A stretch of DNA of 63,317 nt from NCBI GenBank assembly GCA_943914355.1, contig CALUBS010000014.1:1-63317 (forward strand), given 5' to 3'. Made by a program: the position numbers and the translations under genes. How positions within the stretch are numbered: position 1 is the stretch's first letter; each line of letters opens with the position of its first letter. Below, one piece after another: positions 1-8,692 of this stretch. The notes below the pieces were generated by a model. The model was given only the letters and a program-made list of their open reading frames with translations, had not been told where the DNA came from and made no database searches. The stretch comes from an uncultured Corynebacterium sp. (GTDB lineage Bacteria > Actinomycetota > Actinomycetes > Mycobacteriales > Mycobacteriaceae).

Positions 1-15
1 CTAAGCCCCCTATAG

Positions 16-63
16 GTTCTCCCTCCAGACCCCAGCTCACGGGGGTGGAGGGAGAACTTTTTT
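16..63 (+). terminator. Rho-independent terminator of an off-window plus-strand gene
   Basis: A perfect 12-bp stem (positions 16-27 with 46-57) closes an 18-nt loop and is followed by six T residues at 58-63. The T tract lies on the plus strand, so it most likely ends a gene left of the window. On the minus strand the hairpin follows the stop of the VWA gene but has no T tail. Confidence 0.85.
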
Positions 64-65
64 GT

Positions 66-875
66 TTAAACCCCAGCGGCCTTATCCATCGCGGCGTTGA
101 GGTCCTCCTGCGTACCCGCATCGACGCTAGTGAAGTTGTCAGCGGCGTTCTTTAGCTGTTCATCGATAGCCCCTGGGCCCACGTGGACGACGGATAGCTC
201 TACGTTGTCTGACTTCGCGCCGTCAAGAGCGGCGGCAAACTGGGCATCGTCCATATCGAGCTCGGTGCCCGTTGTCACGAGGACCACCCGTGCCTTCCGG
301 TTGGTACCGGCGGCCTGATCCGCAGCGGTGTTCAGCGCGGCAATTGTGGCGCTGCGCGATTGCGGCACCCCACCGGTGCCGAATGCCGCGAGCGTCTTCG
401 GCACCGCAGGGCCATTGCCGAATCCGAGGTTATCGCGGTAACCCACCGACGCGGCCTCCGAAATGGGGGACGAATAGTTCCACAAGGCTACCTGGCTATT
501 GTTGTCACTCAATTTTTCCGCGGTGCCAGATAGCGCCTGTTGCGTTGCATCAAACATCGCGGTCATATTCGCAGAAGTATCAACGAGCAGGAGAGTATTG
601 GGGGCCATCTCCACGGTGGAAGAGGAAGCCGAGCCCGAAGCCTCTTTGCCCTCTTCGCCGTCGTCCGGCGTACTCGGAGCGGAGGAGGAGACTCCTGGGC
701 TGCTTTCCACAGGGGATTGGGACGCGGTTTCTGCGGCCGTAGGCTCTCCAGAGTCATCCCCAGCGCGCAACAGGAAAATCAACGGTGCGATGACGGCAAG
801 GATTGCGATGATGATAACCGCGATAACCCAGCCAGCTAGTGCGAATCTGTTTTCCCCGTTTGAGTGCCGTGCCAT
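66..875 (-). CDS. Membrane-anchored von Willebrand factor A-like protein
   Basis: Predicted protein of 269 residues. A short cytoplasmic N-terminus precedes one membrane helix (about residues 13-37), then an acidic Ser/Glu/Gly-rich linker (about 38-90), then a VWA-like domain. The MIDAS-type motif reads DTSANM, with Asn where the usual DxSxS has its second Ser, so metal binding may be altered. A later VVLVTTGTELD strand fits the second MIDAS region. The ATG at 875 is preferred to an upstream GTG because a GGAG/AAAGG ribosome site lies just before it. The protein probably faces the cell wall. Substrate and partner are unknown; it shares the minus strand with the next gene, 48 bp away. Confidence 0.75.
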   Translation of the reverse strand: MARHSNGENRFALAGWVIAVIIIAILAVIAPLIFLLRAGDDSGEPTAAETASQSPVESSPGVSSSAPSTPDDGEEGKEASGSASSSTVEMAPNTLLLVDTSANMTAMFDATQQALSGTAEKLSDNNSQVALWNYSSPISEAASVGYRDNLGFGNGPAVPKTLAAFGTGGVPQSRSATIAALNTAADQAAGTNRKARVVLVTTGTELDMDDAQFAAALDGAKSDNVELSVVHVGPGAIDEQLKNAADNFTSVDAGTQEDLNAAMDKAAGV

Positions 876-923
876 GTAGTGCCTTTCTCCAAAACTCCCG
901 AGCCAGCGCATGATGCGTTTAAT

Positions 924-1772
924 CTAGTGTAACTGGCAATAAGCCCTTTCCATTACTGCGACAAGCCGCTCGCGCAGCGGTTGCGCTCGCTGCGCGAGGC
1001 CCCGTTGACGATTGACATACGTCGCCTTGCCCTCTGGTGTTTCAATAGGAACTACCCCAAGGCCCCAGTTACGGCAATCGTACGGGGAGGCCTCCATGTC
1101 AAGGATGCGGGCATCGATAGCCAGATCCAGGCAATCGAGGAAGAGATCACCTGGGACCAGGGGGCCGAGCTTCCACGCCCATTTATAAAGATCCATGGTC
1201 ACGTGCACGCAGGCTGCCTGGTCGTTGGCCGGTTGATCCTCACGGTTGAGTACCGTCAAGTTGAGCGGACGCGCGGGCGGGGTAAAGAAACGGAACGCAT
1301 CATAATGCGAGCACTTTAGGGAATGAGTATTAACGACGCGGTTGGTTCCTTCTGCGCCTAAGCGCAGCGGGAGATCATGGCGTGGGGAATCGGTGTGGTA
1401 AACCATCGCCCATTCATGCAGACCAAAGCAATCAAAGTGCACCGGGTTGGTGGCAGAGCGCCGCAGCAGATCCAAAATATAGTCAATCGAACTCCCGCGG
1501 CGTTGCATATAGGACTCCACGTCCACGGTGATGCCGTCCGCAGTCTCGTGGTAATCGCGCCAGCTAGCCTGCGGCGCGTTACCCTCGAGCGCCGTGTCAA
1601 TGCCCGGGTGCCAGCGCTTTAGGTGCGACGGGCGGACAGGGTAATACTCAAAGAGGAAATCAAATACGGGATGATAGCTGCCCGGATGGCGAAACCTCTC
1701 CAGTCGGTCCGCCGCCCGCCGTTCGTGCTCATTCATGCGGGTTGTCCAGTCAGCGGTAGATAAAACCTGCAC
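924..1772 (-). CDS. Conserved actinobacterial protein of unknown function
   Basis: 282 residues, rich in Trp, Tyr and His, with no signal peptide or membrane helix. Conserved-looking blocks are FLFEYYPVRPSHLKRWHPG near residue 38, HFDCFGLHEWAMVYH near 113, and a C-terminal NWGLGVVPIETPEGKA. From memory, relatives are sometimes labelled 3-methyladenine DNA glycosylase, but I see no helix-hairpin-helix or glycosylase motif and do not adopt that name. The start is a GTG at 1772 with AAAGGAGG about nine bases upstream. The His and Cys residues could bind metal, which is inference only. The helicase gene ends 31 bp upstream on the same strand, so the two may be cotranscribed. Confidence 0.7.
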   Translation of the reverse strand: MQVLSTADWTTRMNEHERRAADRLERFRHPGSYHPVFDFLFEYYPVRPSHLKRWHPGIDTALEGNAPQASWRDYHETADGITVDVESYMQRRGSSIDYILDLLRRSATNPVHFDCFGLHEWAMVYHTDSPRHDLPLRLGAEGTNRVVNTHSLKCSHYDAFRFFTPPARPLNLTVLNREDQPANDQAACVHVTMDLYKWAWKLGPLVPGDLFLDCLDLAIDARILDMEASPYDCRNWGLGVVPIETPEGKATYVNRQRGLAQRAQPLRERLVAVMERAYCQLH

Positions 1773-1803
1773 GGGCGTCTCCTCCTTTCTATTGCGCTAG
1801 CGC

Positions 1804-3111
1804 TTAGCGACGCCGCCCCTTACCCCTCCTGGCTCCACCAACCTGCCGCTTTTGTTGGCGTGGGGATTGTTTCTTTTGTTGCTGGCCCGCGCCGTTAGAC
1901 CCGTCTTGGCCCGGCGGTGGAAGGGCCGGTCCGTGCGGCTTGCGGGCGCCGGTGACCGTGCGCAGCTCAGGAGCACCGGCCGGATTTTCGCGGTGGGAAA
2001 TATCGTGTTCGGTAGCGCTCACACCGGCCTTCTTGATGAGGGCAGCTACCTCTGAGCGCTGTTCATCAGTGACCAAGGTAACCACCGTGCCTGTTGCGCC
2101 GCCGCGCGCAGTACGCCCTGCGCGGTGGAGGTAGGCCTTGTGTTCTGCAGGCGGATCCACGTGGACGACGAGTGAAACGTCTGCAATATCGATGCCGCGC
2201 GCCGCGATATCGGTGGCAACGAGGACTGGAATGGAGCCATCGGCAAAGCCAGAAATGGCGCGGGTGCGCGCGCCCTGGCCCTTATCCCCGTGCAGTGGAT
2301 AAGCGTTAATGCCGGCACGCCGAAGCTTTTTCACCTGCCTATCCACGCCGTGCTTGGTACGCATGAACATGATGGTCTTGCCTGCGCGCGCGGCGATGCG
2401 CATAACCACCTCGTTGCGGGCGGGGCGATCACCCACGAAAAACAGGTGGTGCGACATCGAATCCACCGCTGCGGCGACGGGAGCCGTGGAGTGGATCACG
2501 GGATCGTGCAGGAATTGCTCGACCAGCTTATTAACATCCCCATCGAGCGTCGCAGAAAAAAGCAGCCGCTGACCGGTGGGTGGGGTGTAGTTTAAAAGCT
2601 TGCGCACCTGGGGAAGAAAACCCATATCGGCCATCTGGTCCGCCTCGTCCAAAGTGGTGATCTGCACCTTGTCGAAGGACAGCTTGCCTTGGGCGATGAG
2701 ATCTTGGGCGCGACCCGGTGTGGCAACGAGGAGATCCACTGGGCGCGCCAGAGAGCGGATGTGGTGGTTGATATTGACGCCGCCGACCACCGTGAGAACG
2801 CGCAGCCCTAATGCGGCGGCGGGTTCATCGAGGCGTTGCTGGATCTGCGTCGCCAACTCGCGGGTGGGGGCTAGGACAATCGCGCGGGGGTGGCCCGGGG
2901 TCGAGGCACCCGAGCCAGCCAATCGGGCCAATGTGGGAAGCCCAAAGGTAAAGGTCTTTCCGGAACCGGTAGGCCCACGGCCAAGTACGTCTTTGCCTGC
3001 GAGTACATCCGGGATAGCTGCGGCTTGGATGGGAAATGCTTCCGTGATTCCTTGGTTGTGTAGAACGTGAACCACGCGCTGAGGTAAGCCGAGTTCGGCA
3101 AAAGTAGTCAT
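1804..3111 (-). CDS. DEAD-box RNA helicase
   Basis: 435 residues. It carries the ordered helicase motifs: the Q motif region near residue 25, Walker A GPTGSGKT near 45, PTRELA, TPGRAQDL, the DEAD box LDEADQMADMGF near 155, SAT near 185, and HRAGRTARGG near 330. It is a compact RhlE-type helicase ending in a basic, Gln/Arg/Lys-rich tail (last ~60 residues) that probably binds RNA. Likely roles are RNA duplex unwinding in cold adaptation, ribosome assembly or RNA decay. The ATG has no ribosome site; a TAGAAT box ends nine bases before it, which suggests a leaderless mRNA. Confidence 0.92.
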   Translation of the reverse strand: MTTFAELGLPQRVVHVLHNQGITEAFPIQAAAIPDVLAGKDVLGRGPTGSGKTFTFGLPTLARLAGSGASTPGHPRAIVLAPTRELATQIQQRLDEPAAALGLRVLTVVGGVNINHHIRSLARPVDLLVATPGRAQDLIAQGKLSFDKVQITTLDEADQMADMGFLPQVRKLLNYTPPTGQRLLFSATLDGDVNKLVEQFLHDPVIHSTAPVAAAVDSMSHHLFFVGDRPARNEVVMRIAARAGKTIMFMRTKHGVDRQVKKLRRAGINAYPLHGDKGQGARTRAISGFADGSIPVLVATDIAARGIDIADVSLVVHVDPPAEHKAYLHRAGRTARGGATGTVVTLVTDEQRSEVAALIKKAGVSATEHDISHRENPAGAPELRTVTGARKPHGPALPPPGQDGSNGAGQQQKKQSPRQQKRQVGGARRGKGRRR

Positions 3112-3120
3112 CGTTGGGCA

Positions 3121-3126
3121 ATTCTA
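3121..3126 (-). promoter_or_regulatory. -10 box of a likely leaderless helicase promoter
   Basis: TAGAAT on the minus strand ends nine bases before the helicase ATG at 3111. Transcription starting 7-9 bases downstream would begin at or within two bases of the start codon. No Shine-Dalgarno sequence is present. Confidence 0.5.
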
Positions 3127-3338
3127 ACCGGTGGGTGCGTAAAATCCTGCATCGGGCAACGCACGATTGGTGGACCACCGTACAAGTGAGAAATCCCATA
3201 GCAAAAATAGGTCCCTACTTTAGGTATTTCACTGGTTATTACCTAACGTGGAAGGTGGTGCTGGGAAGCACGCAAGATTTATTCCTCCACTCACCGGCCC
3301 ATCCCAGGGCCACAACGAACTGTTAAGGAGTCGTCTCC

Positions 3339-4868
3339 ATGGCTCAAGCACAAGCATCCACAGCCAGTTCTTCTTCCCACTCCTCGCCGCAGGAATCTAC
3401 AGAACCCACGAAGAAGGAGAAATTTCACCTTGATGCCGTGTGGTTCGCGCTGGCCTTCCTGGCCCTAGCGGTCGTCTTACTTATCCCGATTCCGGGACTC
3501 GACTGGCCCGCTAAAGTGGCCCTAGGCATGCTGGCCTTTGCGGTGATCATGTGGGTGACCGAGGCCGTGAGCTATCCGGTGAGCGCCTTGCTGATCGTCG
3601 GCCTTATCTCCCTACTTTTGGGGCTCGGGCCGGATCCAGAATCCGATGGTATCTACGGCACCTCCAACGCCCTCAAGGTCGCGATGGCAGGATTTTCCTC
3701 GTCTGCGGTAGCGCTTGTGGCCGCGGCGCTAATCTTGGCCGGAGCGATGCAGGCTACGGGCCTGCATAAACGGATTGCGCTGTACGTGCTGAAGATCGCG
3801 GGGGAGAAGACCTCCCACATCGTTATCGGCGCCATTGCGATCGCCATCATCTTGGCGTTCTTCGTTCCCTCTGCCACCGCGCGTGCAGGCGCCGTAGTGC
3901 CCATCTTGCTCGGTATGGTAGCCGCCTTCGGCCTGTCCTATGAGTCAAAGCTGGGCGCCTTGCTCGTCATTACCGCAGCGCAGGCCGTATCGATCTGGAA
4001 TGTGGGCATTAAGACCGCCGCCGCCCAAAACCTCGTGGCGGTGGGCTTTATCGAGGATCAAATGGGGCAGTCGGTCTCGTGGGGCCAATGGTTCATCTGG
4101 GCTGCGCCCTGGTCCATCCTGATGTCCATTGCGCTGTACTTCATCATGCGCGCTGTCATCAAACCGGAAACGGAGCGCATTGAGGGAGGAAAGGAGCTCA
4201 TCGCCAAGCAGCTAGAGGACCTCGGGCCCACCTCACTGGAAGAGAAAAGGCTCATCGGGTTTTCCCTCCTCCTGCTCTTCTTTTGGGCCACGGAGGGACT
4301 GCTGCACCCGATTAGCTCGGCCGTCATTACCGCGGTGGCCGTTGCCCTGATGCTGTTACCGAAGATCGGCGTGTTTACCTGGCCAGAAGCGCAAAAATCC
4401 GTGAGCTGGGGTACCCTCATCGTCTTTGCCATCGGTATTTCCCTCGGCTCGTTCCTGCTGGATACGGGTGCCGCAACGTGGCTATCAGAAAAGACCTTTG
4501 GGTTAATGGGGCTGGATTCGCTGCCGATTCTGGCAACGATTGCGCTGGTATCGCTATTTAATATCCTCATCCACTTGGGCTTTGCCTCTGCTACGTCGCT
4601 GGCCTCCGCGCTCATCCCGGTCTTTATCGCCTTGGCCGCCACGCTGGATGTTCCCAACGGCGGCATCGGCTTCGTGGTCATCCAGCAATTCGTCATCTGC
4701 TTCGGGTTCTTGCTCCCTGTCTCGGCACCGCAAAATATGCTGGCCTATGGCACCGGTGCCTTTAGCACCAAGCAATTCCTTCGCTCCGGTATTCCGCTGA
4801 CCATCGTCGGATATCTGCTCATCCTGCTGCTCTCTGCCACCTACTGGTCGTGGCTCGGCTTGGTCTAA
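3339..4868 (+). CDS. DASS-family sodium/dicarboxylate transporter
   Basis: 509 residues with about 12 membrane helices, preceded by a ~35-residue hydrophilic Ser/Thr/Lys-rich N-terminus. The DASS (divalent anion:Na+ symporter) hallmark is visible twice: FVPSATARAGAVVPI in the first half and LLPVSAPQNMLAYGTG in the second, the paired substrate/sodium motifs. Succinate, fumarate, malate or tartrate are plausible substrates; which one cannot be told from sequence. The start is well supported by AAGGAG eight bases before the ATG. The gene stands alone between divergent and convergent neighbours, with its own terminator. A second C4-dicarboxylate carrier of an unrelated family lies at 40.0 kb. Confidence 0.88.
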   Translation: MAQAQASTASSSSHSSPQESTEPTKKEKFHLDAVWFALAFLALAVVLLIPIPGLDWPAKVALGMLAFAVIMWVTEAVSYPVSALLIVGLISLLLGLGPDPESDGIYGTSNALKVAMAGFSSSAVALVAAALILAGAMQATGLHKRIALYVLKIAGEKTSHIVIGAIAIAIILAFFVPSATARAGAVVPILLGMVAAFGLSYESKLGALLVITAAQAVSIWNVGIKTAAAQNLVAVGFIEDQMGQSVSWGQWFIWAAPWSILMSIALYFIMRAVIKPETERIEGGKELIAKQLEDLGPTSLEEKRLIGFSLLLLFFWATEGLLHPISSAVITAVAVALMLLPKIGVFTWPEAQKSVSWGTLIVFAIGISLGSFLLDTGAATWLSEKTFGLMGLDSLPILATIALVSLFNILIHLGFASATSLASALIPVFIALAATLDVPNGGIGFVVIQQFVICFGFLLPVSAPQNMLAYGTGAFSTKQFLRSGIPLTIVGYLLILLLSATYWSWLGLV

Positions 4869-4882
4869 ATCCAGGTACTAAA

Positions 4883-4921
4883 AAAGGGGGAGGGCATGCA
4901 CCGTGCAGGTCCCCCCTTTAA
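4883..4921. terminator. Bidirectional terminator between the DASS transporter and gnd
   Basis: An AAAGGGGG arm pairs with a CCCCCTTT arm around a short inner helix in the 64-bp convergent gap. An A-run before and T/A-rich sequence after suit termination in both directions. Confidence 0.75.
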
Positions 4922-4932
4922 ATATGCAGCGC

Positions 4933-6384
4933 TTAGTCCGTCTGCGTCAGGCTGCGATCACCGGACCACTCAACGTGGAAGGTGCCGGGCTTATCGGTGC
5001 GTTTGAAGGTGTGCGCACCAAAGAAGTCGCGCTGGCCCTGGATAAGGGCGGCGGGCAGGCGGGTGGCGCGCAGGCTGTCGTAGTACGACAGCGAGGAGGC
5101 AAAGACCGGAGCCGGCAGGCCCATCTGGGTTGCGGCGACAACGACGCGGCGCCACGGTTCGATGAGATCTTCCAGCTCGCCCTTGAAATAAGGATCCAGG
5201 ATGAGGGCGGGAAGCTCTGGATTGGAATCAAATGCCTCGCGGATGCGGTCCAAGAACTTAGCGCGGATGATGCAGCCGCCGCGCCAGATGGTTGCTAGGT
5301 CGCGCGGATCGACATCCCAACCGAATTCGGTGGAACCAGCCTTGATCTCATCGAAGCCCTGGGAGTAGGCGATGAGCTTGGCGGCATACAACGCACGGCG
5401 AACGTCTTCGATGAACGCATCCTTGTCGATGTCGAAGTCCGCGTTCGTGCCTGCTGGAAGCTGTCCCTCCTGCGCGGCGGCGCGCTGCTGGCTCGAAGAA
5501 GACAGTGCGCGGGCAAAGACGGACTCGGCGATGCCGGTAATTGGCACGCCCAATTCGAGGCCGTTGATAGCGGTCCACCGGCCGGTACCTTTCTGGCCGG
5601 CGGCGTCCAAGATGACATCGACAAGCGGGGCGCCCGTATCCGGGTCCTTCTGGGCCAATACCTCGGCGGTGATCTCAATGAGGTAAGAGTCTAGGTCGCC
5701 GGAGTTCCATTCCTTGAAAATCTCCGCAATCTCGGCAGGTTCCATGCCAGCGCCGTAGCGCAGCAGCTGGTAGGCCTCGCCGATGACCTGCATATCAGCG
5801 TACTCGATGCCGTTGTGGACCATTTTGACGAAGTGACCGGCGCCATTCGGTCCGATGTGGGTCACGCACGGAGTACCGTCCACCTCGGCCGCGATGGATT
5901 CCAAGATGGGGCCCAGGGTCTCCCAAGACTCGGCCGGCCCACCGGGCATGATGGACGGGCCGTTCAAGGCGCCTTCCTCGCCGCCGGAAATGCCAGCGCC
6001 CACGAAGTGCTTGCCGCGCTCGGCCACTTCCTTTTCGCGGCGAATGGTATCCGTAAACAGCGCGTTGCCGCCATCGATGATGATATCGCCGTCATCCATG
6101 GCATCGGCAAGCTGATCGATGACCGCATCGGTGGCCTTGCCCGCCTGCACCATGATGATGGCTTTGCGGGGGCGCTCCAGGGCAGCCACGAAATCCGCGA
6201 TGGACTCGGAAGGAATAAAGTTTCCTTCGTCGCCGTGGGTCTCAATGAGGGCGTGGGTCTTTTCCGGGCTGCGATTATAGACGGCGACGGTATTGCCATT
6301 GCGGGCAAAGTTGCGGGCGAGGTTGGAGCCCATTACCGCTAGGCCGACAACACCAATGTGCGCGAGTTCGTTCTTTTCAGTCAT
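4933..6384 (-). CDS. gnd: 6-phosphogluconate dehydrogenase, decarboxylating
   Basis: 483 residues, the normal length for the long bacterial form. It oxidises 6-phosphogluconate to ribulose 5-phosphate and CO2 in the oxidative pentose phosphate pathway, making NADPH. The N-terminal Rossmann fold has VVGLAVMGSNLARN and an NRSPEK loop typical of NADP specificity. The substrate motif GAGISGGEEGALNGPS and the catalytic-lysine block KMVHNGIEYADMQ follow, then the all-helical dimer domain. A TAGTAT box lies seven bases before the ATG with no good ribosome site, so the mRNA may be leaderless. Divergent from the thioesterase across 59 bp. Confidence 0.97.
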   Translation of the reverse strand: MTEKNELAHIGVVGLAVMGSNLARNFARNGNTVAVYNRSPEKTHALIETHGDEGNFIPSESIADFVAALERPRKAIIMVQAGKATDAVIDQLADAMDDGDIIIDGGNALFTDTIRREKEVAERGKHFVGAGISGGEEGALNGPSIMPGGPAESWETLGPILESIAAEVDGTPCVTHIGPNGAGHFVKMVHNGIEYADMQVIGEAYQLLRYGAGMEPAEIAEIFKEWNSGDLDSYLIEITAEVLAQKDPDTGAPLVDVILDAAGQKGTGRWTAINGLELGVPITGIAESVFARALSSSSQQRAAAQEGQLPAGTNADFDIDKDAFIEDVRRALYAAKLIAYSQGFDEIKAGSTEFGWDVDPRDLATIWRGGCIIRAKFLDRIREAFDSNPELPALILDPYFKGELEDLIEPWRRVVVAATQMGLPAPVFASSLSYYDSLRATRLPAALIQGQRDFFGAHTFKRTDKPGTFHVEWSGDRSLTQTD

Positions 6385-6443
6385 GGTGCCTATACTACGT
6401 CAACGCCTCACTTTCGCCGCGCTGGCGGCTAGGCTGGAAGACT

Positions 6444-6899
6444 ATGTCAGATACCCAGATACTCAATGACTTACTTCATACCGCGCATACGCGCCTGCTC
6501 AACGAGGAGGAACTGGAGAAACTAAATGCGGTTAACGGCGGGCTTGCTGAGTTCATCGGGCTCACCTTCGACCGCGTGGGCCCGACCGAGGCCCGCGCAC
6601 ACCTCACCGTGACTCCTCAGCACCACCAACCGTGGGGCGTGGCGAATGGCGGGCTATATTGCACCATCGCGGAAACGGTGGCCTCCCTTGCCAGCGTCGC
6701 GGCTGCCGATGCCCCAGCGATGGGGGTCAATAACTCCACGGACTTCATCAAGGCGACAGGTGAGGGCGAGCTAGAAGCTGTGGCCACCCCCATTCAATTG
6801 GGCACGCGGACCCACGTGTGGAGCGTAGAAATGCGCCAAGGAGACACCCTAGTTGCACGCACCACGCTGCGCACCATGATTATGGCTGAGCGCAGCTAG
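6444..6899 (+). CDS. PaaI-family hotdog-fold thioesterase
   Basis: 151 residues. The single hotdog domain shows the PaaI pattern HHQPWGVANGGLYCTIAETVAS near residues 65-85, where the HG/Asn and Glu positions form the acyl-CoA thioesterase site, followed by a GELEAVATPIQLGTRTHVWSVEM strand pair. It probably hydrolyses small aromatic or short-chain acyl-CoA; the true substrate is unknown. A TAGGCT box and a weak GGAAG both lie close upstream of the ATG, so either a leaderless or a short-leader mRNA is possible. Its stop overlaps the corA stop by four bases in a convergent pair. Confidence 0.85.
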   Translation: MSDTQILNDLLHTAHTRLLNEEELEKLNAVNGGLAEFIGLTFDRVGPTEARAHLTVTPQHHQPWGVANGGLYCTIAETVASLASVAAADAPAMGVNNSTDFIKATGEGELEAVATPIQLGTRTHVWSVEMRQGDTLVARTTLRTMIMAERS

Positions 6900-7969
6900 A
6901 GCCAGTGGTTTTTGCGGAACCACGCCCACAGGCCGCCCACGACAGCGACCATGATGATGATTGCCATGGGATACCCAAAGGCCCAGTGCAGCTCGGGCAT
7001 GATATCGAAGTTCATGCCGTAAATACCGGCGACGAGGGTCGGCGCGGCCCACATGCCGACGACCGCGGAGATGGTGCGCATATCGGAGTTTTGCTGCATG
7101 GTGACCTTGGCCACCGAGGCATCAATAAGCGAGGTCAGGCGTTCATCGAAGCTGGCCACCAAGTCATTGACCACGAGCTCGTGGTCATAGACATCGCGCA
7201 GGTAGGACCGGATCTGCTTAGAGATGAGGTCCTTGTGATCCGAAACCATCGCCTTTAACGCCGCAGACAGCGGGTAAATGGCGTGCTTCATTTCCAAGAC
7301 TTCGCGCTTGAACATATATATGCGGTCGACGTCGAATTTGAGGTTGGGGGTAAAGATTTCCTCTTCGAGTTCATCGACTTCATCGCTAATTAGGCGCGCG
7401 ACCTCGGAGTAGCGGTCAACCATCATGTCCAGGATCTTCCAGGCCATGGCGACGGGGCCGAGCTCCACCAAGTCCTGCTCGTCTTCGACTGTGTAGGCCA
7501 AGTTAGGCAGCTTTGCACCGTGGCGGACGGTGATGATGAAGTTAGAGCCCATAATCATCTGAATTTCGCCCGTAGAAATGATCTGGCGCTTATCTTTTAC
7601 CTCATCGTGGTCGCGGTAATTCACCGAGCGCGCCACCACAAAGAGCTGGTCATCGTAGCGCTCCAGCTTCGGTCGCTGGTGGGCCATAACGGCGTCTTCC
7701 ACGATGAGCTCGTGGATGCCAAATTGCGAAGCGATCTTCGTCATCTGGGATTCATAGGGCTCATGCAGGCCCACCCAGACAAACCCGCGGCCATATTCCG
7801 CCACGGTTTCCAGGGCGGAATGCGCGGAATACTCGCCGGGTAGGGCCTCACCATCGACGAAGACGCGGCAGTGCTCGATGGCGCGTTCCGCGGGAACCGG
7901 TGGGAAGGAAGGCTGACTAGGAGGCGTGGGTTTCTTTCGGCCCCTAAAGGGCGTGGGTACGGACGGCAT
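6896..7969 (-). CDS. corA: CorA-type magnesium/cobalt transporter
   Basis: 357 residues. A large N-terminal cytoplasmic domain with a long helix leads to two C-terminal membrane helices, with the selectivity motif YGMNFDIMPEL between them. This is the signature of CorA pentameric Mg2+ channels. A Pro-rich basic N-terminus precedes the domain. The ATG at 7969 is chosen over an upstream candidate because AAAGGAGG lies nine bases before it. It ends convergently with the thioesterase gene and is divergent from the methyltransferase gene. Confidence 0.93.
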   Translation of the reverse strand: MPSVPTPFRGRKKPTPPSQPSFPPVPAERAIEHCRVFVDGEALPGEYSAHSALETVAEYGRGFVWVGLHEPYESQMTKIASQFGIHELIVEDAVMAHQRPKLERYDDQLFVVARSVNYRDHDEVKDKRQIISTGEIQMIMGSNFIITVRHGAKLPNLAYTVEDEQDLVELGPVAMAWKILDMMVDRYSEVARLISDEVDELEEEIFTPNLKFDVDRIYMFKREVLEMKHAIYPLSAALKAMVSDHKDLISKQIRSYLRDVYDHELVVNDLVASFDERLTSLIDASVAKVTMQQNSDMRTISAVVGMWAAPTLVAGIYGMNFDIMPELHWAFGYPMAIIIMVAVVGGLWAWFRKNHWL

Positions 7970-8072
7970 CGTTTCAGCCTCCTTTGCACGGTAGTGCGGA
8001 TAGTAACGCAATCAAGTAGTAAAACGGGCCACGTTTTAAGCAGCGGGTAAAGCTTACACCGACGGTGGGTAA

Positions 8073-8078
8073 TATAAT
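8073..8078 (+). promoter_or_regulatory. -10 box of a leaderless methyltransferase promoter
   Basis: A consensus TATAAT ends seven bases before the ATG at 8086. Transcription would start at the A of the ATG or one base before it. There is no ribosome-binding sequence. Confidence 0.6.
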
Positions 8079-8085
8079 CGAATCT

Positions 8086-8688
8086 ATGCCTACGTGGAAA
8101 GAAGTTACCGAAGCCAATCCCGCCCACTCCCATAATTTCGCCCGCAAATGGAAGATGCTTGAGGCGCAGGGCAAAGACATTCATGGGGAGGCCCGGCTTG
8201 TCGATGCCATGGTGGAACGCAATTCCACCATCCTCGACGCCGGCTGTGGAACCGGCCGCGTCGGCGGGGAGTTGCTGCGCCGCGGACACAGCGTGGTGGG
8301 CATCGACGTGGATCCCATTTTGATCGAACACGCCGAACATGACTTCCCAGACGGCGAATGGTTCGTCGGGGACCTGTGTACCGAAGAGGTTCCTGAAGGA
8401 CCCTTTGACCTCGCTGTTTCTGCGGGAAACGTCATGGGCTTTTTGGCCGTGGACGGCCGCGAGGAAGCCCTGCGAAATATTTTTAACTCACTGACCCCCG
8501 GCGGGCGCTTCGTCACCGGCTTTGGGGAAGGCCGCGGATGGGAATTCCAGGACTTCCTTGATATGGCGCAGAAGGTGGGCTACCGCGTTGACTTCACGTT
8601 CTCTTCTTGGGACATGAAGCTATTTTCGGAGCATTCCACCTTCTTGGTCGCCGTACTTTCTAGGCCTGGCGCGGACCTATTGGCTTAA
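8086..8688 (+). CDS. Class I SAM-dependent methyltransferase
   Basis: 200 residues. Motif I reads ILDAGCGTGRVGGELLRRGH, followed by the acidic VVGIDVDPILI, which binds the SAM ribose. The catalytic region continues with FDLAVSAGNVMGFLA and a TPGGRFVTGFGEGRGW strand. It resembles small orphan methyltransferases; the substrate cannot be inferred. An in-frame GTG 21 bases upstream lies before the TATAAT box, so the ATG at 8086 is preferred. The stop is four bases from the convergent thiD::tenA stop, so the two share no obvious terminator. Confidence 0.85.
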   Translation: MPTWKEVTEANPAHSHNFARKWKMLEAQGKDIHGEARLVDAMVERNSTILDAGCGTGRVGGELLRRGHSVVGIDVDPILIEHAEHDFPDGEWFVGDLCTEEVPEGPFDLAVSAGNVMGFLAVDGREEALRNIFNSLTPGGRFVTGFGEGRGWEFQDFLDMAQKVGYRVDFTFSSWDMKLFSEHSTFLVAVLSRPGADLLA

Positions 8689-8692
8689 GGCT

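Noticed and set aside
924..1772. 3-methyladenine DNA glycosylase
   Set aside because: The label is sometimes attached to relatives, but no glycosylase motif is visible, so I left it as unknown.
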